A stretch of DNA of 7,257 nt from an uncultured Collinsella sp. (GTDB lineage: Bacteria > Actinomycetota > Coriobacteriia > Coriobacteriales > Coriobacteriaceae), in NCBI GenBank assembly GCA_900550355.1, contig URRT01000092.1, positions 1 to 7,257 on the forward strand, given 5' to 3'. The notes beneath the pieces are model-generated. The model had not been told where the DNA came from. It did no database searches and saw only the letters and a program-made list of their open reading frames with translations. Positions 1-5,529 of this stretch are shown here, piece by piece (the stretch's first letter is position 1; each line of letters begins with the position of its first letter). The position numbers and the translations under genes are program-made.

Positions 1-1
1 C

Positions 2-400
2 CCCGAAGAGGCTCGCGTACTCGCACGACGATGCTGGCCGGGAGCCCTGACTATTGTGGTCAAGGCGGCCCCCTGCGTGCCGACCTTTATGCGTGCTGCC
101 GACGACACCGTGGCCCTGCGCGCTTCGGCCTCTCCCGTGGTCCAAGCGCTCATCCGCGCCTGCGGCAGTCCCCTTGCCTGCACGAGCGCCAACACACACG
201 GCGCGCCCTCGCCGGCAAGCTTTGCCGCCGTCGAAGGTCGCATCCTGGAGGGGGTCGATGTTGCCGTCGACGCCGGCGAGACCCCGTGTCGCGACGCCTC
301 GACCATCGTGTCGTTCCAGCACGGCGGGCTCCAGATCCTGCGCCAAGGCGCACTTCCCGCATCAGAGATCGAACGGGTCCTGTCCGACCCGATGCAATAG
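2..400 (+). CDS. L-threonylcarbamoyladenylate synthase (Sua5/YrdC/TsaC family), 3' part only
   Basis: This is the C-terminal 132 residues of a gene whose start lies left of the window; the frame is open from base 2 to the TAG at 398-400. The family makes threonylcarbamoyl-AMP from threonine, bicarbonate and ATP in the cytoplasm, the first step of the t6A37 modification of ANN-decoding tRNAs. Recognisable motifs are WPGALTIVVKA near the left edge (family WPGPLT pattern), TSAN at 182-193 (the conserved nucleotide-binding SAN motif), a DAGE-like segment, and a closing STIVSF...ILRQGAL that matches the family STVVD...LRPGA pattern. The fragment ends soon after this motif, so no long C-terminal Sua5 domain is present and the protein is of the short TsaC/YrdC type. 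In many actinobacteria this gene lies just upstream of the atp operon, which fits here. I am confident of the family. The symbol is left blank because tsaC and sua5 are both used. Confidence 0.9.
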   Translation, partial: PEEARVLARRCWPGALTIVVKAAPCVPTFMRAADDTVALRASASPVVQALIRACGSPLACTSANTHGAPSPASFAAVEGRILEGVDVAVDAGETPCRDASTIVSFQHGGLQILRQGALPASEIERVLSDPMQ

Positions 401-413
401 AAAGGTGTAAGCG

Positions 414-1955
414 ATGTCGTTGAATCTGGGCAGCCTGGGCATGGAAGATGCCTCGTTTAACTTTGGCGGTTCCTACATCATGGCGCTCGACTGCGGCACC
501 ACCTCGGTACTTGCGACCATCGTCGACGAGTACGGCTGCATCGTCGCGCAGGCACGTCGTAGCGTCAAAACCAGCTTCCCGCGTCCCGGCTGGGTGGAGC
601 AAGACCCCATGACGGTCCTTGCCAGCCAGATCGCGGTCATGATGGAAGTCCAGTTTAAGAGCGGTATCCACTCCGACCGCATTGCCGCCATCGGCATCTC
701 CAACCAGCGCGAGACCACGGTGGTCTGGGACCGCGTGAGCGGCCAGCCCATCTATAACGCCATCGTATGGCAGTGCCGTCGTACCGCGCCGGCGATCGAC
801 GCGTTGGTTGAACAGGGTTGCGAGGAGCTGGTGCGCTCCCGCACGGGGCTTACGCTTGACCCGTATTTCTCGGCCTCCAAGGTGCAGTGGATTCTCGACA
901 ACGTCGACGGCGCACGTGAGAGCGCGGCGGCGGGCGACCTCATGTTTGGCACCATCGACACCTGGCTCATCTACAACCTCACCGGCGGCCAGGTCTTTGC
1001 CACCGACTACACCAATGCCAGCCGCACGGCACTCTTTAATATCCATACGCTCGATTGGGACGACGACCTGCTGGCGCTCTTTGACGTTCCACGTTCCATG
1101 ATGCCCGAGGTTCGTTGGAGCTCGGGCGACTACGGCCGCGTCGCGAGCGACATCATGACCAACATGCCGCCCATCATGGGCGTGGCGGGCGACCAGCAGG
1201 CGTCGCTGTTCGGCCACTGCTGCTTCCATCCCGGCCAGACCAAAAACACCTATGGCACGGGTTGCTTTATGCTCATGAACACCGGCGACGAGATCGTCGA
1301 ATCCAAGAACGGCCTGGTCTCCACGATCGGTATCGCCGCGGACGGCAAGATCAGCTATGCACTCGAGGGCTCCATCTTTGCTGCCGGTTCCACCATGAAC
1401 TGGCTGCGCAACAACATCGGCATCATCTCGAGTGTGAGCGAGTCGGCACAACTCGCCGCTTCGATCAACGACAATGAGGGCTGCTACTTCGTTCCCGCCT
1501 TTGCGGGTCTGGGCGCTCCCTGGTGGGACCCGCATGCCCGCGGTATCGTGTGCGGTCTGACCGGCGCCTCGAGCCGTGCGACCATCGTACGTGCCGCCTG
1601 CGAATCCATGGCATATCAGAGCTACGACGTGCTGCGCGCCATGGAGCAGGACGTGGGGCTTTCGATTGAGCGCCTGTCTGTCGATGGCGGTGCCTCGCGC
1701 AACGAGTTCATCATGCAATTCCAGGCTGACCTGCTGGATATCCCCGTGCTGCAATGCGAGACGGTGGAGACCACGGCAATCGGTGCCGCGTACTTGGCGG
1801 GTCTTGCCGTCGGCTATTGGGAAGATCTGGAAGAGCTGGAGCAAAATGCCCAGATCGTTAGGACCTTCCTTCCCCACATGTCCGCCGAGCGCCGCGAGCA
1901 AAACCTTGCGGGCTGGCGTGATGCAGTCAGGCGCTCGCTCAGCACCTCACAGTAG
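414..1955 (+). CDS. glpK: Glycerol kinase (FGGY carbohydrate kinase family)
   Basis: Predicted 513-residue cytoplasmic enzyme that phosphorylates glycerol to sn-glycerol 3-phosphate with ATP. The N-terminal FGGY domain has DCGTTS (26-31), NQRETT (97-102), IVWQCRRT (117-124) and DPYFSASK (149-156). The C-terminal domain has AGDQQ (258-262), NTYGTGCF (278-285), and GAAYLAGLAVGYW near the end. The glycerol-contacting residues of E. coli GlpK all have counterparts: R99, E100, W119, Y151, the catalytic base D260, and F285. Two things are odd. The conserved Arg of DQGTTSSR, a phosphate contact (E. coli Arg17), is Leu33 here. The stretch 231-262 contains no His, so the HPr-phosphorylated site of Firmicute GlpK is absent, and the E. 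coli GGKGGTR fructose-bisphosphate loop is also missing. The ATG at 414 is favoured by AAAGGTG at 401-407; it gives about 16 extra residues compared with E. coli, and ATG 441 or 480 are weaker alternatives. The 13-base gap from the tsaC-like gene suggests one operon. Confidence 0.9.
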   Translation: MSLNLGSLGMEDASFNFGGSYIMALDCGTTSVLATIVDEYGCIVAQARRSVKTSFPRPGWVEQDPMTVLASQIAVMMEVQFKSGIHSDRIAAIGISNQRETTVVWDRVSGQPIYNAIVWQCRRTAPAIDALVEQGCEELVRSRTGLTLDPYFSASKVQWILDNVDGARESAAAGDLMFGTIDTWLIYNLTGGQVFATDYTNASRTALFNIHTLDWDDDLLALFDVPRSMMPEVRWSSGDYGRVASDIMTNMPPIMGVAGDQQASLFGHCCFHPGQTKNTYGTGCFMLMNTGDEIVESKNGLVSTIGIAADGKISYALEGSIFAAGSTMNWLRNNIGIISSVSESAQLAASINDNEGCYFVPAFAGLGAPWWDPHARGIVCGLTGASSRATIVRAACESMAYQSYDVLRAMEQDVGLSIERLSVDGGASRNEFIMQFQADLLDIPVLQCETVETTAIGAAYLAGLAVGYWEDLEELEQNAQIVRTFLPHMSAERREQNLAGWRDAVRRSLSTSQ

Positions 1956-2001
1956 GGCTGCGATGGGCTGCTCGATACAACAAACCGTTAAACTTATGCA
2001 C

Positions 2002-2030
2002 GGCGCGCGGCAACAACATCGCCATGCGCC
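2002..2030 (+). other. Weak stem-loop in the glpK-upp gap
   Basis: The 123-base gap 1956-2078 contains an imperfect hairpin: GGCGCG (2002-2007) pairs with TGCGCC (2025-2030, one G-T pair), then one mismatch, then GGC (2009-2011) with GCC (2021-2023) around a 9-base loop. It lacks a following T run, so it does not look like an intrinsic terminator. It could be a leader element for upp or chance pairing in GC-rich DNA. I found no convincing -35/-10 pair in this gap. Confidence 0.25.
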
Positions 2031-2078
2031 TTGTCAGCAAGGCCATCTTCCGGCCGCAACGAAAGGGGCAATCAACCC

Positions 2079-2726
2079 ATGACCGTCACCTACGATACGT
2101 CCCGTGTGACCCTTGTCGATCACCCGCTCGTCCAGCATAAGCTGTCGATTCTGCGCGACAAAAACACCGGCACCAACCAGTTCCGCCAGCTCGTGCGCGA
2201 ACTCGCACTTTTTGACGGCTACGAGGCCATGCGCGACCTGCCCATGGAAGACGTCGAAGTCGAGACCCCCATCACCACCGCAACGTTTAAGCAGCTCGCC
2301 GGCAAAAAGCTCGCCATCGTTCCCATTCTGCGTGCGGGCCTTGGCATGGTCGATGGCATCCTCGACTTGGTACCCTCCGCTCGCGTGGGCCACATCGGTA
2401 TGGAGCGCGACGAGGTTACCCACGAGCCGCATGAGTATTACTGCAAGATGCCCAAGGATATCGACCAGCGCATCTGCCTGGTCGTCGACCCCATGCTCGC
2501 CACGGGCGGTTCGGCCGAGATGGCCATCAGCTACCTGCGCGAGCGCGGTGTCAAGGACATCCGCATGCTGTGCATCGTCGCGGTCCCCGAGGGCCTCAAG
2601 TCGCTGACTGAGAAGGACCCCGATGTGCATATCTATACCTGCGCCATCGACGACCATCTCAACGAAGCTGCCTACATCGTTCCCGGCCTGGGAGACGCCG
2701 GCGACCGCATCTACGGCACGCTGTAA
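2079..2726 (+). CDS. upp: Uracil phosphoribosyltransferase
   Basis: Predicted 215-residue cytoplasmic salvage enzyme that joins uracil to PRPP to give UMP and pyrophosphate. The length is close to the usual 208-209 residues. Family hallmarks in order are HPLVQHKL near the N-terminus, the PILRAG segment (82-87), the PRPP-binding loop VVDPMLATGGSA (135-146), and the C-terminal uracil-binding segment YIVPGLGDAGDR (199-210). The start is the ATG at 2079, ten bases after GAAAGGGG (2061-2068). An in-frame TTG at 2031 would add 16 residues with no family similarity and no ribosome binding site, so I rejected it. upp just upstream of the atp operon is common in Gram-positive bacteria, although the hairpin and promoter signals after it suggest that atp is transcribed at least partly on its own. 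Identification is secure. Confidence 0.96.
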   Translation: MTVTYDTSRVTLVDHPLVQHKLSILRDKNTGTNQFRQLVRELALFDGYEAMRDLPMEDVEVETPITTATFKQLAGKKLAIVPILRAGLGMVDGILDLVPSARVGHIGMERDEVTHEPHEYYCKMPKDIDQRICLVVDPMLATGGSAEMAISYLRERGVKDIRMLCIVAVPEGLKSLTEKDPDVHIYTCAIDDHLNEAAYIVPGLGDAGDRIYGTL

Positions 2727-2767
2727 TCTCTGGGCCATACCGGCTAACGTCGAAAATACGAAGAAAT

Positions 2768-2804
2768 GGTGCGCGCGGGCGAGCAAAAGACGACCGCGCG
2801 CACT
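2768..2804 (+). terminator. Strong GC hairpin after upp, possible terminator
   Basis: GTGCGCGCGG (2769-2778) pairs perfectly with CCGCGCGCAC (2794-2803). A G-T pair can be added outside, and C2780-G2792 plus G2781-C2791 can pair inside after one mismatch. It begins 42 bases after the upp stop. The bases after it (TCCTGTTAAC) are only slightly T-rich, so it is not a classic intrinsic terminator. It could be a GC-type terminator, a 3'-end stabiliser or a pause structure. The pairing is seen directly; the role is inferred. Confidence 0.45.
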
Positions 2805-2815
2805 CCTGTTAACGG

Positions 2816-2847
2816 ACGTTTTGCCCTGCAGGGTTCGAGAAAAACGT
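2816..2847. repeat. Inverted repeat with a central palindrome in the upp-atp gap
   Basis: ACGTTTT (2816-2822) and AAAACGT (2841-2847) are exact reverse complements flanking the 10-base palindrome CCCTGCAGGG (2824-2833). It could form a weak stem after the GC hairpin or be a DNA-binding site. There is no direct evidence of function. Confidence 0.3.
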
Positions 2848-2901
2848 ATTACCGTACCTGCGGCATAAAGAAGGTCTTAAGAAAACGAACAGGTGCGTAT
2901 T

Positions 2902-2920
2902 AACCGATGCTTTTTCGGTT
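2902..2920. repeat. Short inverted repeat overlapping the candidate -35 region
   Basis: AACCGA (2902-2907) and TCGGTT (2915-2920) are exact reverse complements around a 7-base loop TGCTTTT. The right arm ends inside the proposed -35 element of the atp promoter, so it could be an operator. It could equally be a small terminator-like hairpin for read-through from upp. Confidence 0.3.
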
Positions 2921-2946
2921 GTACTTTAGCGATTGGCTCGTACAAT
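2919..2946 (+). promoter_or_regulatory. Candidate sigma-A-type promoter of the atp operon
   Basis: The -10 candidate is TACAAT (2941-2946), five of six bases matching TATAAT. A -35 candidate TTGTAC (2919-2924) lies 16 bases upstream but matches TTGACA in only its first three bases. Transcription would begin around 2953, leaving a leader of about 55 bases before the GTG at 3008. The position just ahead of the first atp gene and after a hairpin supports the call; the poor -35 limits confidence. Confidence 0.45.
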
Positions 2947-3007
2947 AGTCACCAATGTTTGGCGGGAACTGTTCTGTGAAGCGTTAAAAAGGAAAGTGAG
3001 GACGCCA

Positions 3008-3319
3008 GTGTTTCAGATAGCCGATCTGCTCGCTATCGTTGCAGGCGCCATCGCGGGCGCAATTGCCTTCCTTCCCTTTGTCTTTACGCTCAAGCCGGTT
3101 CTTGACGATAAACAGAATGCGGACATGCTCAAGGGTATGGTGAGTCTGGCGGTCTCGGCAATCGCCCTGCTCGTCTTTACCTTGGTTGTGTTTGTGTTGT
3201 TCGGAGAGGCATTTCGCATGTTCCTCCTGGGCGAGGCGATCGGCTTCGTGGCCTTTATGGCCGCCTGCACGGTTCGCGTCGCCAAGGCGCTGCGAGATCC
3301 TCATGAGGTCGAAAGGTAA
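3008..3319 (+). CDS. Small membrane protein in the atpI position
   Basis: Predicted 103-residue protein with three hydrophobic segments, at about residues 4-28, 43-66 and 71-91, and a charged C-terminal tail (ALRDPHEVER). I do not recognise a diagnostic motif. It is first in the ATP synthase operon, directly before atpB with a 3-base gap, which is where atpI usually lies. AtpI-type proteins assist c-ring assembly or Mg uptake in some bacteria; E. coli AtpI is longer and has four segments, so the homology is a guess from position. I chose the GTG at 3008 because GAGG (2998-3001) sits six bases before it. A longer reading from TTG 2933 would start inside the promoter and add a non-membrane leader with no clear ribosome binding site. 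GTG 2996 is too close to AAGG. It is real as a gene; the function is uncertain. Confidence 0.7.
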   Translation: MFQIADLLAIVAGAIAGAIAFLPFVFTLKPVLDDKQNADMLKGMVSLAVSAIALLVFTLVVFVLFGEAFRMFLLGEAIGFVAFMAACTVRVAKALRDPHEVER

Positions 3320-3322
3320 GTC

Positions 3323-4126
3323 GTGGAAATTTTTGAAAAGCTGCCTGATGAGATTAATCATCTGGTCAGCGAGTTCAGCTCCACCCCTGTCGTGGGCGAT
3401 CTGAGCTGCGGCATCACGCAGTACTCGTTTTGGCTGATCGTCTCCACGATCGTGCTCCTGATCGTCCTGGCCGTGTTCAAGAAGAAGCAGACCCTGGTTC
3501 CCAAGGGCTTCTTCGTCAACGGTTTCGAGTACATCATCGAGTACGTCGAGAACGATATCGGCAAGGGTGTCGTGGGTGAGAACTGGAAGAAGCACTTCCC
3601 GTTCCTGTGCTCGCTTTTCTTGTTCATCCTGATCAATAACATGATCGGCCTGATCCCGGGAATGAAGCCCGGCACCGGCGCAATCGGCTCCACCGCCGCG
3701 CTCGCTATCTTCGCCTTCGTGTACTTCATCTACTACGGATGCAAGGCTCACGGCGTGATCGGCTACATCAAGAGCCTCGCCCCGCAGGGCGTGAGCTTCC
3801 CGATGAACGTGCTCGTGTGGGTCGTCGAGCTTTTCTCGACCTTCCTGCGCCTCATCACGCTCGCCGTCCGTCTGTTCTGCAACATGTTCGCAGGACACGT
3901 GGTCATGGGCTCGTTCGCCATCATGGCGAGCATGTTCATGCAGCCGCTGCTTCAGCAGGTTTCCGCGGCCCATGCCGTCGGCGCCCTGCCTTCGCTAGCC
4001 TGGCTTGCCATCCTCATCCTGATCTATGCGATCGAGCTTGTGGTCGGCGCCATCCAGGCTTACGTCTTCACGGTCCTTACCGCCGTGTATGTCTCCGAGG
4101 CAGAGGAGGTCGCGGAGGAGGAGTAG
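3323..4126 (+). CDS. atpB: F1Fo ATP synthase subunit a
   Basis: Predicted 267-residue integral membrane protein that forms the proton half-channels beside the c ring. Hydrophobic segments fall at about 35-52, 92-112, 122-140, 160-182, 192-210 and 224-256. The essential arginine is R183 in AVRLFCNMFAGH (181-192), equivalent to E. coli R210, and the last helix carries IQAYVFTVLTAVY (244-256). E. coli E219 corresponds to H192 and E. coli H245 to E238, so the Glu/His pair is swapped, as in mitochondrial subunit a. The C-terminus is unusually acidic (SEAEEVAEEE). The start is a GTG with AAAGG (3312-3316) six bases upstream; it begins 3 bases after the preceding gene. Identification is secure. Confidence 0.97.
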   Translation: MEIFEKLPDEINHLVSEFSSTPVVGDLSCGITQYSFWLIVSTIVLLIVLAVFKKKQTLVPKGFFVNGFEYIIEYVENDIGKGVVGENWKKHFPFLCSLFLFILINNMIGLIPGMKPGTGAIGSTAALAIFAFVYFIYYGCKAHGVIGYIKSLAPQGVSFPMNVLVWVVELFSTFLRLITLAVRLFCNMFAGHVVMGSFAIMASMFMQPLLQQVSAAHAVGALPSLAWLAILILIYAIELVVGAIQAYVFTVLTAVYVSEAEEVAEEE

Positions 4127-4250
4127 TCTTCCGTTTGCGCCTTAAAGGTAAGGCAATTCGTTAAACCGCCGGTGCCCGTACCCATGGAGCCCGGCAGTTA
4201 TAAAAAGGTTATCCTGCGTGAAATAAGACACGCACGACAAAGGAGGAATC
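4127..4250 (+). promoter_or_regulatory. Structured atpB-atpE intercistronic region
   Basis: This 124-base spacer interrupts an otherwise packed operon. It contains an exact 6-base stem with a 4-base loop, GCCTTA (4139-4144)/TAAGGC (4149-4154), just after the atpB stop. A weak 5-base pair GCCGG (4168-4172)/CCGGC (4191-4195) follows. An exact 6-base stem TGCGTG (4215-4220)/CACGCA (4229-4234) with an A-rich 8-base loop lies just before the atpE ribosome binding site. A TATAAA at 4199-4204 resembles a -10 box but has no -35. In E. coli the atpE leader boosts translation because c is needed in about ten copies; a similar role, or mRNA processing, is inferred here. Confidence 0.4.
4239..4247 (+). 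promoter_or_regulatory. Very strong ribosome binding site of atpE
   Basis: AAAGGAGGA contains a full AGGAGG Shine-Dalgarno core (4241-4246) four bases before the GTG at 4251. It is the best match to the anti-Shine-Dalgarno sequence among the genes of this window, consistent with the high copy number of subunit c. It also fixes the start, because an in-frame TAA at 4224-4226 rules out any longer protein. Confidence 0.8.
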
Positions 4251-4445
4251 GTGGGAGTTATCGGTTACGGTCTCGGTGTTATCGGCGCTGGTCTTGCTAT
4301 CGGCCTGTCTGCTCTGGGTGCTACGGGTGCTATGGCCCGTCAGCCTGAGGTCCAGGGCCGCGTGTTCACCGTCTTCATCATGGGCTCCGCCTTCGGCGAG
4401 GCTCTGGCTCTGATCGGCTTCGTTGTCGCGCTGATCGTTAAATAG
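4251..4445 (+). CDS. atpE: F1Fo ATP synthase subunit c (short form)
   Basis: Predicted 64-residue helical hairpin that makes up the rotor ring. Helix 1 is glycine-rich (G5, G7, G9, G12, G14, G18), the polar loop is ARQPE (29-33), and helix 2 carries the ion-binding carboxylate E50 in SAFGEALAL. The R30-to-E50 distance is 20 residues, as in E. coli (R41 to D61). The protein is shorter at both ends: about 11 residues at the N-terminus and 4 at the C-terminus relative to E. coli. An in-frame TAA at 4224-4226 and the strong ribosome binding site show that GTG 4251 is the true start. The residue after E50 is Ala, not the Ser/Thr of sodium-binding rings, and the Gln of helix 1 appears to be Ile17, so proton coupling is inferred. 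Alanine codons are mostly GCT, as expected of a highly translated gene. Confidence 0.95.
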   Translation: MGVIGYGLGVIGAGLAIGLSALGATGAMARQPEVQGRVFTVFIMGSAFGEALALIGFVVALIVK

Positions 4446-4460
4446 CACGGAGCGTCAAGT

Positions 4461-5063
4461 ATGAATCTTTCATCCCAGAAGAGCGCGATCGCACTCTCCG
4501 CGTCCGCGGCCGCGCTGCTCATGCCGGTTTCCGCGTTCGCTGAGGACGGCGCTGCCGGTGCGGACATCCTCATCCCTAAGATGGCGGAGTTCATCCCGGC
4601 GCTTATCGCCTTCCTGATTATCTGGATCGTGCTGGCCAAGGTCGCCCTGCCGGGCATCATGAAAACCATGGAGGAGCGCGGCAAGAAGATCGAGGAGAGC
4701 CTCGACGAGGCCGAGAAGACCAAGCAGGAGGCTATCGCCAAGCGCGCTGAGTCCGACTCGATCGTCACCGACGCCCGTCGTCAGGCTGCCGACATTGTTC
4801 TCGAGGCCCGTAAGGACGCCGAGTCCGAGCGCGCCCGTATCATCGAGGCTGCTCACAAGGAGGCTGAGGAGATCATCGCCAAGGCCCATACGACCGTCGA
4901 GGACGAGCGCAAGTCCATCTACGCCGGTGCCGCGAGCTCCATCGCCGACCTGTCCGTTGCCGTCGCCACCAAGATCGTGGGCGAGGCACTCGAGGACGAT
5001 GCCGAGCAGAAGAAGCTCATCGAGCGCTACATCCAGGAAGCAGGTAGCCTGAATGCCGACTAG
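4461..5063 (+). CDS. atpF: F1Fo ATP synthase subunit b with an N-terminal signal-like extension
   Basis: Predicted 200-residue stator subunit; common b subunits have about 155-175. After an N-terminal extension comes one membrane helix at about 43-62, then a long charged coiled-coil from about 68 (rich in Glu, Lys, Ala and Arg, for example MEERGKKIEESLDEAEK) that reaches to F1, and a C-terminal part (IADLSVAVATKIVGEAL) that meets delta. The first 27 residues look like a cleavable signal peptide: Lys7, a hydrophobic Ala/Leu stretch (9-22) and an AFA site after residue 27, followed by acidic EDG. Cleavage would leave a normal-length b subunit with an outside N-terminus. The ATG has GGAG (4449-4452) eight bases upstream and lies 15 bases after atpE. 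The family call is secure; processing is inferred. Confidence 0.95.
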   Translation: MNLSSQKSAIALSASAAALLMPVSAFAEDGAAGADILIPKMAEFIPALIAFLIIWIVLAKVALPGIMKTMEERGKKIEESLDEAEKTKQEAIAKRAESDSIVTDARRQAADIVLEARKDAESERARIIEAAHKEAEEIIAKAHTTVEDERKSIYAGAASSIADLSVAVATKIVGEALEDDAEQKKLIERYIQEAGSLNAD

Positions 5064-5529
5064 CCGCTATCAGGACAAGGTGCTCGAGACCTACGCGCGC
5101 TCCCTTCTGGAAGCCGCTAAGGCCGAGAACCATGTGTTCGAGGACCTCGAGATGATCGAGCGCCTGGCTTCTGCCAGCCCCGAGATCATCGCCGTGCTCG
5201 ACACCATGTCCAAGCGCGACCAGCTCGACCTTCTTCCCAAGGTGGCAGCTGCCTTTAAGTATGTTGCCGAGGAAGACGAGGATGTAGTGGGCGTGACCGT
5301 CACCACGGCGATCCCGCTCGACGACGAGCTGCGTCAAACCATCACTAAGAAATGCGAGCAGGACTTCGGCCGCAAGGTATTCCTTATCGAGCAGGTCGAC
5401 CCGTCTATCGTGGGCGGCCTGGTGCTCGAGGCCCGCGGCGAGCGTCGTGACATTTCCGTCAAGACGCAGTTGCGCATCGCGCAGGAGACCCTCGCAAACT
5501 CTGCTAATTCGTACGGAGGTGAAGCCTAA
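5053..5529 (+). CDS. atpH: F1Fo ATP synthase subunit delta (short N-terminal domain)
   Basis: Predicted 158-residue peripheral-stalk protein that ties the top of F1 to subunit b. The N-terminal helical domain begins with the typical YARSLLEAA (14-22). The C-terminal domain has VTVTTAIPL followed by the family signature IEQVDPSIVGGLVLEARGE and DISVKTQL. It is about 20 residues shorter than E. coli delta (177); the deficit lies in the N-terminal helical domain between YARSLLEAA and KRDQLDLLPKV. The gene overlaps the end of atpF by 11 bases, with AGG at 5042-5044 as the likely ribosome binding site, and ends on the first base of the atpA start. These overlaps suggest translational coupling. Confidence 0.94.
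   Translation: MPTSRYQDKVLETYARSLLEAAKAENHVFEDLEMIERLASASPEIIAVLDTMSKRDQLDLLPKVAAAFKYVAEEDEDVVGVTVTTAIPLDDELRQTITKKCEQDFGRKVFLIEQVDPSIVGGLVLEARGERRDISVKTQLRIAQETLANSANSYGGEA

Noticed and set aside
31..423. Arg-rich open frames overlapping the tsaC 3' end in other frames
   Set aside because: The 2-400 frame carries the Sua5/YrdC motifs; the others are Arg/Pro-rich shadows.
150..1901. Long open frame of 583 codons on the - strand opposite glpK
   Set aside because: It mirrors the GC-rich third positions of glpK, which has clear homology, and its translation shows no family motif. It is a typical shadow frame in GC-rich DNA.
2031..2078. Upstream TTG start for upp
   Set aside because: It adds 16 residues unlike any Upp N-terminus and has no ribosome binding site; ATG 2079 has one and gives the normal length.
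2984..3973. Open frame of 329 codons on the - strand across the atpI-like gene and atpB
   Set aside because: It spans two genes that are supported by homology or position, and its translation is a repetitive His/Asp/Glu-rich antisense product.
4198..4204. TATAAA-like -10 box before atpE as an internal promoter
   Set aside because: There is no acceptable -35 element 16-18 bases upstream; A/T runs in the spacer explain it.
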